Shown one piece after another: positions 1 to 12,080 of a stretch of DNA of 64,000 nt (the stretch's first letter is position 1; the number at the start of each line of letters is the position of its first letter). Position numbers and translations under genes: made by a program. The notes below the pieces were generated by a model, which worked only from the letters and a program-made list of their open reading frames with translations, did no database searches and was not told the DNA's origin. The stretch is from Lentinula raphanica (taxonomy: Eukaryota > Basidiomycota > Agaricomycetes > Agaricales > Omphalotaceae). The stretch lies in assembly GCA_027919835.1 (NCBI GenBank), contig JANVFP010000003.1, positions 1,426,001 to 1,490,000 of the forward strand, in the 5' to 3' direction.

Positions 1-1513
1 AAGACCACGCACACTCGAAGTCTGAACGTTGAACAGCGGTCAGGTGGGGTTGTACCTGGTTGTAGTTTGTTGGACTGCATACACACCTTTCCTATGAATT
101 GATTACTTGTGGGACAAGAATGCGAGAGTCGACGCAGTATGACAGCCGGACTGGTGGAACCACTTCGTAGTATTGCGGTCAGTGTGTATACCAGTAGGCA
201 CTTTACGTCCTATTCCCACTAACAAATAGCGGCGGGCAGCCACAATGTGATAACTTTGACCAATGTTTCCCAAACATTTGGGCGCAGACTTTTCATTCAG
301 AGAAATTTTTTTAGGTTAGATGGTGTAATTTCGGATAAGGTGAAGGCTATGTTCGATGATTTCTGCGACAAGAGCACTTTAGGCGCACAGTCTATTAGTT
401 CCCGATAGATATCTGCTCAAGCCTCAAGGCCGAGGAGATTCACGACCAGTGAGCAGTAACAAAGCTCGTTCCTGCAGGTCATTAACTGCTTGCATGCGGA
501 TCAAGCCGAGGGAGGCGGTTCTCTTGGACGATATAGGATTGTAAGAGAAATTGTGTCAAGTCCGCGTGCTGACGCATAAGATTGAATGTTTGCATGACAG
601 GAACCTGCAAAATGTGAGGCTGTTGGGTACGACTCGCGGGGCCCAGTTGAGTTTCAAGACAATGCACTTCCACATAGACGTTCGTACTTCCCGCACGAGA
701 TGCAGTGAGGATATTCGGGTTGACCGAGTCATCTGAATTGTGGATCGTTTGTGATTTCTAAGAGCGTTTAATGACTAGTCACCGCGTTTCTTGAGCAATC
801 CTGGTATTTTAGGCTACAGGACTTATGCGGTATGAAGAGCCCAACAGATCCCGCATATGGTTGTTCTAAAAGGGTTTGTCGGAAGCAGGCGTATTATCAG
901 CAAAGTAACCCTTAATCTGACAAAAAGATAAGACATTTCGTGTGAGAACAATTGGAATGTTGAACGCACTCCAGGAACCTTGGAGAGCAATTCACGTCGA
1001 ACTAGGGGTGTGACCGACAAGAACTGTGTTTACGGAAATTATGAATGAGGATACGATAGCGATGACAATACATCTATGCTCACCAACAAAGCCCCAGCAC
1101 TAGCGCCAAAACCCCAAGTGGCCAAGCTTGGTGTCCAGTTCCTAAAGATCTACTCAAGGATTGATCGGTTTTCAACCAAATTTTTTGGGAATACAGGTGC
1201 GCACGTAAGAGTAGTATTGCAAAGGGTTTCTCGGCTTGTAAGACACGCGGGACATGATGAATATCTATAGTAAGATGAAGAAAAAGCTGCAGGTATTGCG
1301 AGGTGTTTGGAGGTCGAAGCGAAAGTTGAGAAAGCGAGCAAAACCCGGAAGCACGGAAGCACGTGTCAAGGACTTGTCTTCCCCGGGCCATCAAATTTTA
1401 AAAATATTGTCCTTGACTTGTACATCCTCTAAGCTGAACCAATCTAACCAAACTCTCCGCCCAGTGAGAGGAGATTCAACACCAAAACACAAGGTAGAAG
1501 GCTTCTCGACAAG
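1..1513. other. No supported gene
   Basis: Only short open frames occur on both strands, without recognisable motifs or a plausible spliced model. The last few hundred bases should hold the promoter of the NOP16 gene. A gene running in from the left edge cannot be excluded. Confidence 0.5.
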
Positions 1514-4365
1514 ATGGCTAATCCTCGACAACGGCGAAAAGCTCGCTCTTCTTCGCATAGAGCGATTTCCCACTCGAAACATGCCAAACGGAACCTCAAG
1601 AAGATGCCCCGTGCGTAACATTCAAAGTTCGGCTGTCTTCGACATCTCTTTTGAACAGATCGCTCTAGCTATACGTGCTCCAAAAGTGCTCCAGCAAGCC
1701 TGGGATAACAGGAAAACCGTACGCCAAAAGTAAGCGAGGTTCAAGGATCCGACCTCAATCCACTTGCGTTGCTCGATTGCCTGCTGTTCACCAAGGTTAA
1801 ACTAACTCGTCGAGCAATGTCAACGTCTTACATCTGCTTGGACCATTATGCATGGCTCTTCTCATCATTTCGTTACAAAAAGAAATTTTTTCCTTACGAA
1901 ACAAGTTCTCCTAGACTTTTCTCTTTCTGATTCTCCATTACATCGGACGTTGGACACTGACGGCTTTTCCCCCTTCTTCTAGTTACGCTGCACTTGGGCT
2001 TGTGCACGATTTAAATCCTTCCGAATCAGGTGGCGCCGAACTTATCGAAATCGACAAACGTACTACTTCTGGCAGCGCCCCCGAATCTTTCATTGATTCG
2101 ACGGGCTCATCGACGTTTGCCAGTTCTTCTTCCCCAATGGATCCGGACACGCCATTATCTCATCCACGCGTAGGCGAGACTAGTAGTGCGACTTCAAAAT
2201 CATCTATACCCAAGGGCCATGGAAGGATTATTCGGGACGCTGCAGGAAATGTTCTACGTGTAGAGCTTCCTGAAGAGGATGAAATTGAGGTTTCTGCTCC
2301 TGACTCTGACAAGGATATGGAGCAACTCCAGCCTCAGTTGGAAGAGAATGTTCGCCAAACATGGATATCTGATTTGGGTGGTCTCAAGACACGACTGCTA
2401 ACCAAGAAAAATACAACTGTAGTGAAAGGTATGTGGCATTTGTATTCATGGCTCGGATTTTTCGTGCATCATTCTTCATCCTGTTTTCTTCCGTTGTTGT
2501 TTTCGTCACGCTTCGTGATTCTTCGTCCTTCTCAGAAGCCATCGCTTGCGATGCTTAGGGGCTGCGACTTCCCGAGACACAAAGATGGAGCTCATCCATT
2601 CTTTTGACTGCGCTCAAGTGGTCTCTTCCCAGAACATGGGAAGATGCTTTACGCGAGGGGCTTCACCACTCGTCGATTCGATCCTCTCTCTCTGCTCTAC
2701 AATCGCACCAAGCGTAAAAATCGGCATACTAGTTGCTACTGTATGCTCAGGAAGTGGAGTTAGTCCTCAAAATGAAATTGTCGTGTATAGGATTTTGGGT
2801 TGGAAAACGGGACTACTAGCTCGATGTGCTCATAGTGCTTCTTGAGCCAAGAGCACGTTCCGCTCAGCTCGCCCTCACAGGGATGGCTTTGTCTGCGGAG
2901 TTTCTGTTTTGGGTCAGCCAGAGTGTTCAGCGCATTCTTCGCGACCACTTCTATACTGCATGGGACAGGGTCAGATTTTTTCCTCGGTATACCTGTTCTA
3001 GTTAAGCACTTCGATATGCTTACTAGTACAGTGCGGATGGAAAATGTTTGTATGACGGTAGTCCCGGTGCTCGAAAAACGTTTTCTGATGATAGCCCTCG
3101 TTCGCCTTATCCGCGCGCACGTACAACGTCGTTCTTTTGTACCTCTGAAGCATATCGGTCACGTATCCGACGAGCTTCATGCTTTCCCGCCCATCTACCT
3201 TTCTGCTTCGTTCCTTGGCCTAACTCGATCTGTCTTGGTGTCGTTCTTGCTGGACTTTAACCGTCCGGTCTCCTGACTGGTAGCTGCCGGTGAACCTCTG
3301 TGAAGAGGATTGATAGACCTGACGTTCGTGGGCGCGTTTCTCCTGAAACCATTGCGCCGTGGGCCCATGGAGGTGCTTGCTGTCGAATTTTTCTTGCTTT
3401 GCCGCTTCTTGAATTCTCTGTTCTTTAATCCTTTGAACGTCTCTCTTTGGATGACCTTATTCACTCTGAAAATGCGTGGTGCCCATCTCTTCTTTTTTGA
3501 ACGTTCCTCATGACCTCTTTGCACTTCTGTTTTGATGCAATTTAACACTCCCCCGACGTATATCTGGCAGCAATCACATTTTTTCTGGGGAGAAAATGTG
3601 GACAGGGAAGCTGGAAACTGGATTTGGTCCACTTCTTCTTTTCATTACAAACCTCCGGATTCGCCACGGAGAACGTTATCATTTGGATTTTGTCTGGCTT
3701 TGTGTGCATTTGTATACTTCGATGGGCTGTTAATCATGTTGATCAGTTCCTGTCGTTCTTATTTCCTTTTCTGTCTATTGCCCTCTCGACTTCACAGCCC
3801 TTCTTCGGATAAAGCTTTCGCGCGGTTCATACGGGGTTCTTCCCTTATTACACTTTGTTCCTTGCCGGCTAACCATTGCGCTCTGCCGGACTCCAACTGT
3901 GGCTCTCTACAAGATGCTGGCGACCGTGAATCCTAGTGGTACACCATTCACGGAAGCTATCAACTACCGTTTTCATGACTCGTTTTGTTCCCGACTTCAT
4001 ATGCTGGCCTTCTCTTTCCGATTTCACCTCCCCGTTCTTCCGTTCTTTCTTTCTCATTCTTCATACCATTTCCGTCGTACAACATTCTTAGCTAACCAAA
4101 TATTTATTCTGCAGAACTCGAAACGCTATCGACTCTAGCGCCGTCGAATGAGTTCAATCAGTCGCCAACGCTTTCAGCCTCTCTTACTGGTGTAGGATCA
4201 CGGCACACCTCTGAGCGGGAACGTATGTACCTCCAACGCCTGCTGGACAAGCACAAAGGGGATGTGGAAGCAATGGCAAAAGACAGAAAACTCAACACTG
4301 CGCAAAGGACCGCTGGAGAGCTGACCCGCGCATTCAAGAGAGCAGGAATGGTGGCGGCGCCATAG
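1514..4365 (+). CDS. NOP16: Nucleolar protein 16 (60S ribosome biogenesis)
   Basis: Nop16 is a nucleolar factor needed for assembly of the 60S ribosomal subunit. Four exons fit in frame: 1514-1610, 1669-1729, 1983-2428 and 4115-4365, giving 284 residues. The start follows from a family-typical basic N-terminus (MANPRQRRKARSSSHRA). Exon 2 carries the RAPKVLQQAWDN...TVRQ motif, and the splice into exon 3 gives NYAALGLVHDLNPSESGG, also typical. The C-terminus has the conserved DVEAMAKDRKLN...QRTAGEL block. The middle, about residues 75-150, is Ser- and acid-rich and probably disordered. Every junction keeps frame. The odd point is intron 3, 1,686 bases against about 60 for most introns here (intron 2 is 253). 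The identification rests on motifs over the whole length. Confidence 0.88.
2429..4114 (+). other. Oversized intron 3 of NOP16, possible insertion
   Basis: The intron starts GTATGT and ends TTCTGCAG, and joining its flanks restores the frame (VVKELETL). It holds several open stretches on both strands, such as about 144 codons on + at 2842-3276 and 145 on - at 3195-3632, but none has a family motif I recognise. The minus strand reads a basic, glutamine-rich stretch around 3320-3450 that needs frame changes to continue. It may be a decayed nested gene, an inserted element whose ends have eroded, or simply a long intron. No terminal repeats or target duplication are visible. Confidence 0.55.
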
Positions 4366-6155
4366 TAGATACCGTTCGGACAGTCAAGAACTGTATCGGT
4401 ACCGTGCTGCATATGCTAGATGATTTATCATTCATGATACTGAATAAATTTCACTCCCTCATATTCCGAGCTCGATTTTCCCATGTGAGTACAGATTATT
4501 CTGTGCAGATTTCATTGGGTATTGATAACGCTCTTCTAGTAATATTCCCTATTACCAGAGCGGGGGGTTGATGTTATCTCAAAGCTCGTGAGTTTCTGAC
4601 GCGCTCTAGCGCGTCGGTTTGCACTACTGTCAACTTTCAAGTCAAAGATTATATGAACCTAGCATAAGTACGTGGGTTCTACACCCAAACCGGAGCAAAT
4701 TATTTACTCTGATTTGCGTGACAGTGGCCACTGGAGGACATGTTCTGTTGGTAGATCATGCTTTCTGATGATGTTCTCTAGAAGACTGTTATTGGACGTT
4801 CGTTATATGAGACCTTGTCTTACGCATAGCAAGCACTTGTATGATTACTATTGTCCCATGTATACTACTATACCGGAACCTAGCTTTGATCGGATTTTCT
4901 GAGCTTATGCAGCACGTACTGCAGCTAAGGAAAATCCCTTTGAACATTGAACATCTATGACTCTGAAGACTCGCGCGGACAGGTCGGAGACACTAATTGC
5001 GGGGAAAGGGGATTCTTCTTGTAATTCAATCTTCATTAGATTGAGGCCTTTTTCAACTGCCGCTCCGGTTGAATGATATAGCTGCTGAAGTAGGTAGGCT
5101 TCATTCTCATGCGACACTATGAGTCTTATAACTGATGAGCATCGTTGCAACTTGCAACTTGCAATACTTGGATGGACAATTGATTGTGCGAGAATTATGC
5201 ACATGTTGAGACGGGTACAAAAGATAGGAACTTGAAGCCCTAGCCCGTCGCGCTCGCATGTTGGAGAAGCTTACAGTGCCATGGAAATCCTGGAAGCCAA
5301 TGACGGATGTCGGTAGTTTTCTGTACTGGGAGGAGAGACATGTATATTTCATGACTCGCTCTTGCGCGTGTTTGTCCCGATAACCGGTAGTTAGATCATC
5401 CTACATAGCATGAAGAATGCTGACGGTGCAATGTAGGAGAAAAGCACGTCAGGCAGATCTCAAAGGGAGTTCGTCTATGCCGAAAATTGGATCATGGGTT
5501 CGTACCGACTTACTGTACCAACTCACAAAGTTTGACGGTCAAAAAAGCTTTGACATGTAGGCGGCGTGCAGAATCGGGAAATGTTTGTACATGCTACTAT
5601 GTATCATTCTGCTGGATGATGTAGAGAATTTGAATGAAGCGTTGATTGAACACATTCCAATTTTAGGTTCAAGATCTGTAGCATCTGTGCGGGACTGATG
5701 AAGTGTCACCAGATTGTTGGGAAACGCATGCTCCAAATGGATAGGGTAAATGAGAAGAATTATCGACATGGTCCCATTGAGGAACAGTCTATTCTTACAA
5801 AAAGTACTAACTACTAACCGGTGGCGCGACCAAAAACGATGAAAGGAGGATAAATATTTGATGATCTTGACGGAAATGAGCTTTGAGTATGAGTAATAAG
5901 TATTGAAGGATGGGATAGAGAAAAATTAATTGGAATTTTGAAAGCTGGCAGGATTGCACAAGAACTCTGAACTGGAGATTGAAAGAATTTCTGAGCGTGA
6001 GAGTTGTTGGTACCAAGAAGCCAAATCGAGAAATGGGATCTTTTCGAAACTTCAAGTGCTTCCTCTTACTTCACTGAATCTCCGCTTTATTCGTATCTGT
6101 CGATATAAGATGCTTCAAACAACGCTTCTTTACTCACTCTCCCTCATTCCTTACC
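4366..6155. other. Intergenic, no supported gene
   Basis: Between NOP16 and the Zn2Cys6 gene I see only short open frames without motifs. The last stretch before 6156 is pyrimidine-rich, as expected for a fungal promoter and leader. Confidence 0.5.
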
Positions 6156-9100
6156 ATGTCTCCTAGAGCGCACTCAAATTCTACAACGACTAGGAATTCT
6201 CAGCCTTATTCTCGCCGTCCATCTGGTCAGCCCAAATCTTCCCGTCAGCAGTTTTCTGCTTGCGGTGCATGTAGAATGAGGAGGTAATTACTCTCAACAA
6301 CTATCTCTTAAACTTTCCTATAATTCTACCCTCGATCAGAGTGCGTTGTGATCTGAAGGATATCTCTATACCAATCACTGGCCCTCATCCTGCTTGCTCA
6401 AATTGCAAGGAGCGCGGCCTAAAATGCGTGTACGTTGCAGAAACTCACGAAGATGTCTCATCCTGATATTCTCCTCTCAGTGACGAATTCGCAGACGTTA
6501 AAGCCGTGAAGCTTCTTCGTCGGGGCAGGCGTCTACAACAAGTCGAGTATGTATCTTGTTTTGGCTCGCAATTACCGATGTAAACGTAAACACGCCGTAT
6601 AGAGCAATCTACGGAAAAGAAGCCAACCAAAATCTCTCCAACCCTTCATATCTTGGTCTTCCTACGCGTATACCAAGCACTATTCCACCACTCCAGCCGG
6701 AATTCTTCGATTCTTCTTTCTGGCAATGGTTTTGCTTACAGCGTATGATCCTGAATGCCCGTCATCTGGTACTATCATTGACTTCCTGAACCAGGTCCTA
6801 TGCTCGATACTGCTGAGCTCTCGACCCGTTGTATTGCACATGCGAAGGGAACACACACTCTAGGTTACGAGGGCAGCCTTCTAGCAATGGTACTAGTTGT
6901 CTGGGCCGCTTCGTTTGGTCTCGACGAACGTGGCATTCCTTTTGATGGATCCCGGAACTTTTCTTCTGGTGAAAGCGGCTCAAACGCTTCAAGGTCCACT
7001 TCTCGAAGGGGAAGTATGGACATGAGCACTGCGAGAACGAAGGCGGACGAACGTGACTCGTCTGTGGTAGATGACATAAGTACTCGTCGAGGAAGGAAGG
7101 AGAGAACCGAAGCTATGCTAAGAGAGGTCCTCGAGTTAGTTGATATCCACGCAGTCATGCGACGACCCACCTGGGATGGCGTCAGAATTTTACTGCTTAT
7201 CTTGCCTCTTCTTGAAGGTGAGGATCTTTCATGATTATATAACCTCTATATTCCGTCCTTCTTCACCACCGCAGTCTTCCTATCTTGACGTCTGCCATTT
7301 TCGTTCTTTCTCCTTGCGCACTTTCCGCGGAATTGGGCGCATATAACTGCGCCTTTACCCAAGCTTTGTTTCTTTCCAGTAATCTTCCTGACTGCTGACT
7401 GCGCTCTATATCCCAGATGCACATCCTTTGGACAGGTTGACCATGCATGAGGCCAGCCTCTCACAAGCTCATTCACTTTGTACTCTCCTTTCTGGGCCAC
7501 CTTCATCAATGCCTTCTTTTTCTTCGGGTTCTTCGGGTTCTCCCGACGAAGCCCTTGTGCGCGCAAGGATATTCTGGTATGCCCATATGCAAGAAGGCTT
7601 CACTACTGGAATGAGAGGCGGCCGCATGGTCTTGTGAGTCTCTGAAACACTTGTTCCTTTTTGCCTTTTGAGATATTCAACGACCATCTACTGACTTTGA
7701 CACACACGGGTCATCTTTCCATAGAAACGAGGATGATATGGACGCATTTCAAAGTACTCTACCGCCGTTTCGGACATCCTCCCCTCATGGTTTGGGTGAA
7801 TTTGGCTATCCATCAGGCTCTAGCCTGCCTTCTCCGGCCTCCCCTACTTTTCCACCTGGAGCATCATTACATTCTCTTCGAAATGGTTCGCCACAGTCAG
7901 GTACACACCCCTACCACGAAGTGACGCATCTATTCTCGATTCCTCTACACCTAAGCTCCGTTTGCCGTAAGATTCATGCGGTGCTCACAGGAGCAAAAGC
8001 AACTCGAAGGGTAGAACTAGGAGGTGGCATCGACGCTGAAGGCATGCGCGAGATCTGGGAGGGTCTCGACAGATGCTGGGAAAAATTTGAAGCTGTCCGA
8101 CGAAATACCAGCGCCAGTGCGGGTGGTTCTATGGTTGGGGATGTGGACATACAAACTGAGAGGTTTGTCAGCTGCTGGCAGGTTAGCTCACCGCAATTTG
8201 TTCTTCCGTGTGATGAGTTTTGATTAATTTTCTGTTGCGTGTCACAGATATTCATCTTCGAGTGTCGTAAGTGTTGCGCCGCTCATCTAGACCATATGAG
8301 ACTCATTTAGCTTGGGATCTTACAGACAACGTCATTCGTGAATCCCTCAAGCATTATGGATCAGCTCCCAGCACACCGGTCACTCATTCCCCTGCTCGTT
8401 CTCCGCCGCCATTTGTCCCACCATATCAACTTCATGATATCGCCTCCATGAAATGTTTTCGTCTCCTCCCTTGCGTCTTGAGTATCATCAAGCATCATCT
8501 CACTCTCAGTCATGATATCGTCGATCCTACAGGCTTGTTCAAGTGGGACACGGGACTTGTCCGGGACGGGTGCTTTTTCGCGGCGTTCTTGTCTGCTAGC
8601 GTCGATAGTGAACAACTCATTGACTATGCGACGCATGAACCCACTGCATCCCACTATCGACGGATGCAATTCAAACAGGAGCCGTCTGAACGATCCAATG
8701 CTGGCTTTGCAACCGGTGGCGGAGTAGACATTGTCCGCCCAGGACTCTTACCGATTCTTGATGCGGATGAGGGTACACGGATATGTCTTGCGGCAATTGG
8801 AGAAATGCGTTGGGCGTTCTCCAAATCCGATGAGCGCCAAGAGGCGATTCGTACCATCTGGGAAAACAAGCTCAAAAAACGGCGACAGGACCAACACCAT
8901 TTTGATCCAGTGAGCGGACATCATAATATCCCACCTCTCTCCGGATTGGACGTCAGATATCAGCATCATCAAGGGATCTCATCTTCCTACATGATGCATG
9001 GTCACCAGAACGACTTGTCTCCTCTGTCGTTGATGTCGCCAACGCATAGTGCCCCCAACTCTACGCCGGTCACTGCTTGCACTGCTGATGGGAGTGGGAC

Positions 9101-9512
9101 CAACGGATGGCCATCGTATACACCACCTGGGACCTCTTCCTCCAGCGCCGGGACTCCTTTGAGCACTCAAGGATCTCCTGTATTCGCAACAAATATCAAC
9201 GGCATATCCAATTTCAAGAACGACGTCGATGACAGTTTTTACCACGTCGTCGGGGTCAGTGAGATGGATCAATTCAACTTCAGTGCACCTCCTGTCGATC
9301 CTGCGTCGATGGTGACTGTCTATCAGAGGAATGCTCCTCCGATCCATGTCTCAAGCAATAATACAAGTGTACACGGCGAATCCGGTTATCTGGATTTCGC
9401 TGCTAATGGAAGTGCTTCGGCAACTTCAATCCTTGGACATCCTGATTCTGATGGATGTCCTCCTCAGTATGTAGAAGGAGTGCACGGATTCTACCATGGG
9501 AATCTATCTTGA
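6156..9512 (+). CDS. Zn2Cys6 fungal transcription factor with fungal-type middle domain
   Basis: This is a nuclear DNA-binding regulator. The start at 6156 opens a basic Ser-rich leader that reaches the binuclear zinc cluster: CGACRMRRVRC, a 15-residue loop, then CSNCKERGLKC. This is C-X2-C-X6-C-X15-C-X2-C-X6-C, split by an intron inside the basic stretch. Later exons give FFDSSFWQWFCLQRPMLD and YEGSLLAMVLVVWAASFG, then VRARIFWYAHMQEGFTTGMRGG, which are features of the fungal-specific middle homology domain. The region from about 8990 is Ser/Pro/His-rich and low in complexity, likely disordered and possibly activating. There are about nine exons. One junction around 6743-6794 uses a 52-base intron that removes a stop and creates QRPMLD, which supports it. 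Targets cannot be read from the sequence. Confidence 0.85.
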
Positions 9513-10719
9513 TTTCCGGACTCCATCGAGTTCGGGAACCCGATCAGTTCTTCTTGTAGTTTCCTTTGGCATCTACTTCTATTTCTTGTGCTCGGGTTTT
9601 CATTCTGGACTTATCTCTCTCTGTATTTCATCTAGATCGTTATATCATTTGTACAGCTTGTCCAATCATCAAGCACCTCGAAGTATGTGTAGATCGTACG
9701 ATTAATTTTCAGCCTCATGTACATCATGAACATCAGATGAGCTTTCCCCCTCTTTTTATAGTTATTCATATCTCTACAGTTTAGTATTAGTTCAATCACA
9801 CAATCACGTAGCAAGCAACGTGTGCTCTTGATGTAACCTCTGTCCTCAAGATGTGAGGCTTTCATTCATTGATCATCGTGAATTTTCCTGCGAAATGAAG
9901 TCGGAGGGGTGGCGCATTATTTTACGACGGCTACGTGATTTCGACTACGCATTTGCGGTACCGCTTCAACCGTGTCAGTGGGCACGATGAGAATTAAAGT
10001 GGCCAAGCCGCCCAGCGTGTGTACAAAGTTGGCTGTAGTTGGTCTATGCCAAGTCTCGAAACTCAGATCTTGACGTCCGAGTACGCGTATTTATAACATG
10101 CGAAAGGTTTCCACACAACTTTGAAGTATCGGGCAGACATGTTACACGTATAAGTAGTGGTCAAATACGCATCCCCCGAAGTTCTTGAAGTAATTTTTGT
10201 AAGCACAGATTCTAAATTATATACATATTTCTAAAGTATTGTCCGATGTGTCCGATGTCAGAGATACCCTAGAGCAGAGCATTATTATGACCAAGTATAT
10301 GCTTTGATGGTATGCGAGGAAAAGAGGTAGTGGAAACGAGAAGGGAGTGCAGCAGACTCCGAGAGTGAATCGGCCCCTATTTGAATCACAAAGCGCCCAG
10401 CTCGGCGCCAGTTATTTAATTACATAACCATCGGAAAAATAGAAACTCAACATAGCCGCTAGCGTTCATTCCGAACTGTGACCACCATGACCGACAATGG
10501 ACACCGTACCTCCCGCCCAGATGCTCCAATATATATATTCGCGCATATAGAGGACGAGAGACTGACGGAACACCGTGATCATTTGGCCTGTGGAATCGGT
10601 AGGGAGGGGGCCAGTTGGCTATCTTTTGGAATTCCCATTGAACCGAAATGCTACTAGTGACTGGGTTTTTCAAGTGCGTGGTTAACATCTTCAAAACCAT
10701 TCCCACTGATCTCTCTTTA
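9513..10719. other. Intergenic, no supported gene
   Basis: Downstream of the zinc-cluster gene the sequence is AT-richer with only short open frames. No RNA gene or repeat family is recognised. Confidence 0.5.
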
Positions 10720-12080
10720 AGTCCCCAAAACTCTGATTCCGTATGCGCCCTTCGAAAATCTGTGGGATCGCGTCGCAGAATTCCCGCTCACGAGGGAGGC
10801 CACTGGCAACTTTGGGACGGTGGACCCCTTCCAGCTAGAACTCCATTTCAGGCCAGGATTTTCCAGTGCCCTGGTCCCAGTATGAACAGTTGAATGACAA
10901 GTTGACCGAATGGCGGTTGAAGAAAACGCCCCGAGAGAGCTCCTTCTGTCGGCGCTCGACCTTCTACCTTTATCAAAGATCAAAACTCAAATTCTCTTGC
11001 TATCGTCCGTCCCGACCGTTATGATTTCTATCCGGTCCCTATCGCCCTCTCTCCACACAAATTTGCTCAATTCAAGAGCGATCTGGTATCTGTTTTCATC
11101 GATTATTCTTTGTCTGCGCTCGTTTTCCGGTGGATAAACGAACTCCCCGACCTGTTCGACGACGAGAACACACGAGAGACCAAGTTTCGCCACTTACTAT
11201 CCGAATTACTCGACAACTGCAATATTTCGAAGAAAAACATTCGGTCCCATACTACTGATGGAGGCATTGATTCAACGGATTCTCAAAATTCCACGACCTG
11301 TTGGTCAAGCCCCTAGTCATCAAAGTCAAGTCAGAGTTCACTATGGGAACATCCGATGCTTTATCTGAGATTGTACTCCATGATCAGGAAGGTGTCAGGC
11401 TTTTGCTTAGTGATGAACGATACAAAGGTGATTGGCGAAAGACGAGGATATCCTCTGTTCTCACCATTCACAACGTTAAGTAACAGACTATGTTCCTGCT
11501 ACTCTTCCAACCTTACAACCTCTGATTCAATGTATCACAGGCCCTGCTACCCTCTCTCTTACACATCCTCTTCCAAAGACACTGTTCAATTCACCTACTA
11601 CCTCCAGCGGGTTAGCAAACTCCGCCTTGTATTCACCGCCCGCACCGAAGGCAATCAAGATATCATTGTCAAGCTTGGACACAGACGCTATGGAGTTGAA
11701 GCGCACCAGGCAGCAGCTGAGTCTGATCTGGCCCCGGCTCTCATCAGCTTTTCCGAACTAGCTGGCAGATGGTGAATAGTGGTCATGGAGATGTTGGATG
11801 AAAGTTTCCAACCCTGTGACGATTTGAAGTACCTGGAACAGCCGTGCAAGAAGGTCATCAGGGAGTCTGTTGAAAAGTTTCACAATCTTGGGTTTGTCCA
11901 CGGTGATATGCGCGACACCAATATGTCTATACGTAAGAGCGATGGAGAGGACGGGTGGGATTGTCGAATCATTGACCACGATTAGGCTGGGCAGAGTCTA
12001 GAGGTGGTCTCAAATTTCTTTACCTGCAAGAGCGGATGGGGAAGGAGTCTGGCATCTGCTATCAATCCATAAAGCGAGCT
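10720..12080 (+). pseudogene. Decayed protein-kinase-like gene (Agaricomycete-type)
   Basis: Pieces in different frames match the plan of the expanded kinase-like proteins of mushrooms. An N-terminal piece at about 10721-10880 reads YAPFENLWDRVAEFPLTREA. A frame change leads to WSQYEQLNDKLTEWR. A piece at 11290-11430 includes VKSEFTMGTSDALSEIVLH. From 11560 come an ATP-lobe-like region with VKLGHRRYG and a hinge-like VVMEML. The catalytic-loop-like HGDMRDTN and a following IIDHD lie at about 11890-11985. TGA at 11773-11775 and TAG at 11983-11985 both interrupt places where a Trp codon is expected (GRW-W, HD-W-AGQ). Two stops plus frame changes make a functional kinase unlikely. Some breaks upstream could be introns. 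Confidence 0.6.

Noticed and set aside
8160..8330. Possible break in the zinc-cluster gene
   Set aside because: Two introns around a small exon give CWQIFIFECHNVIRESL in frame, so no damage is needed.
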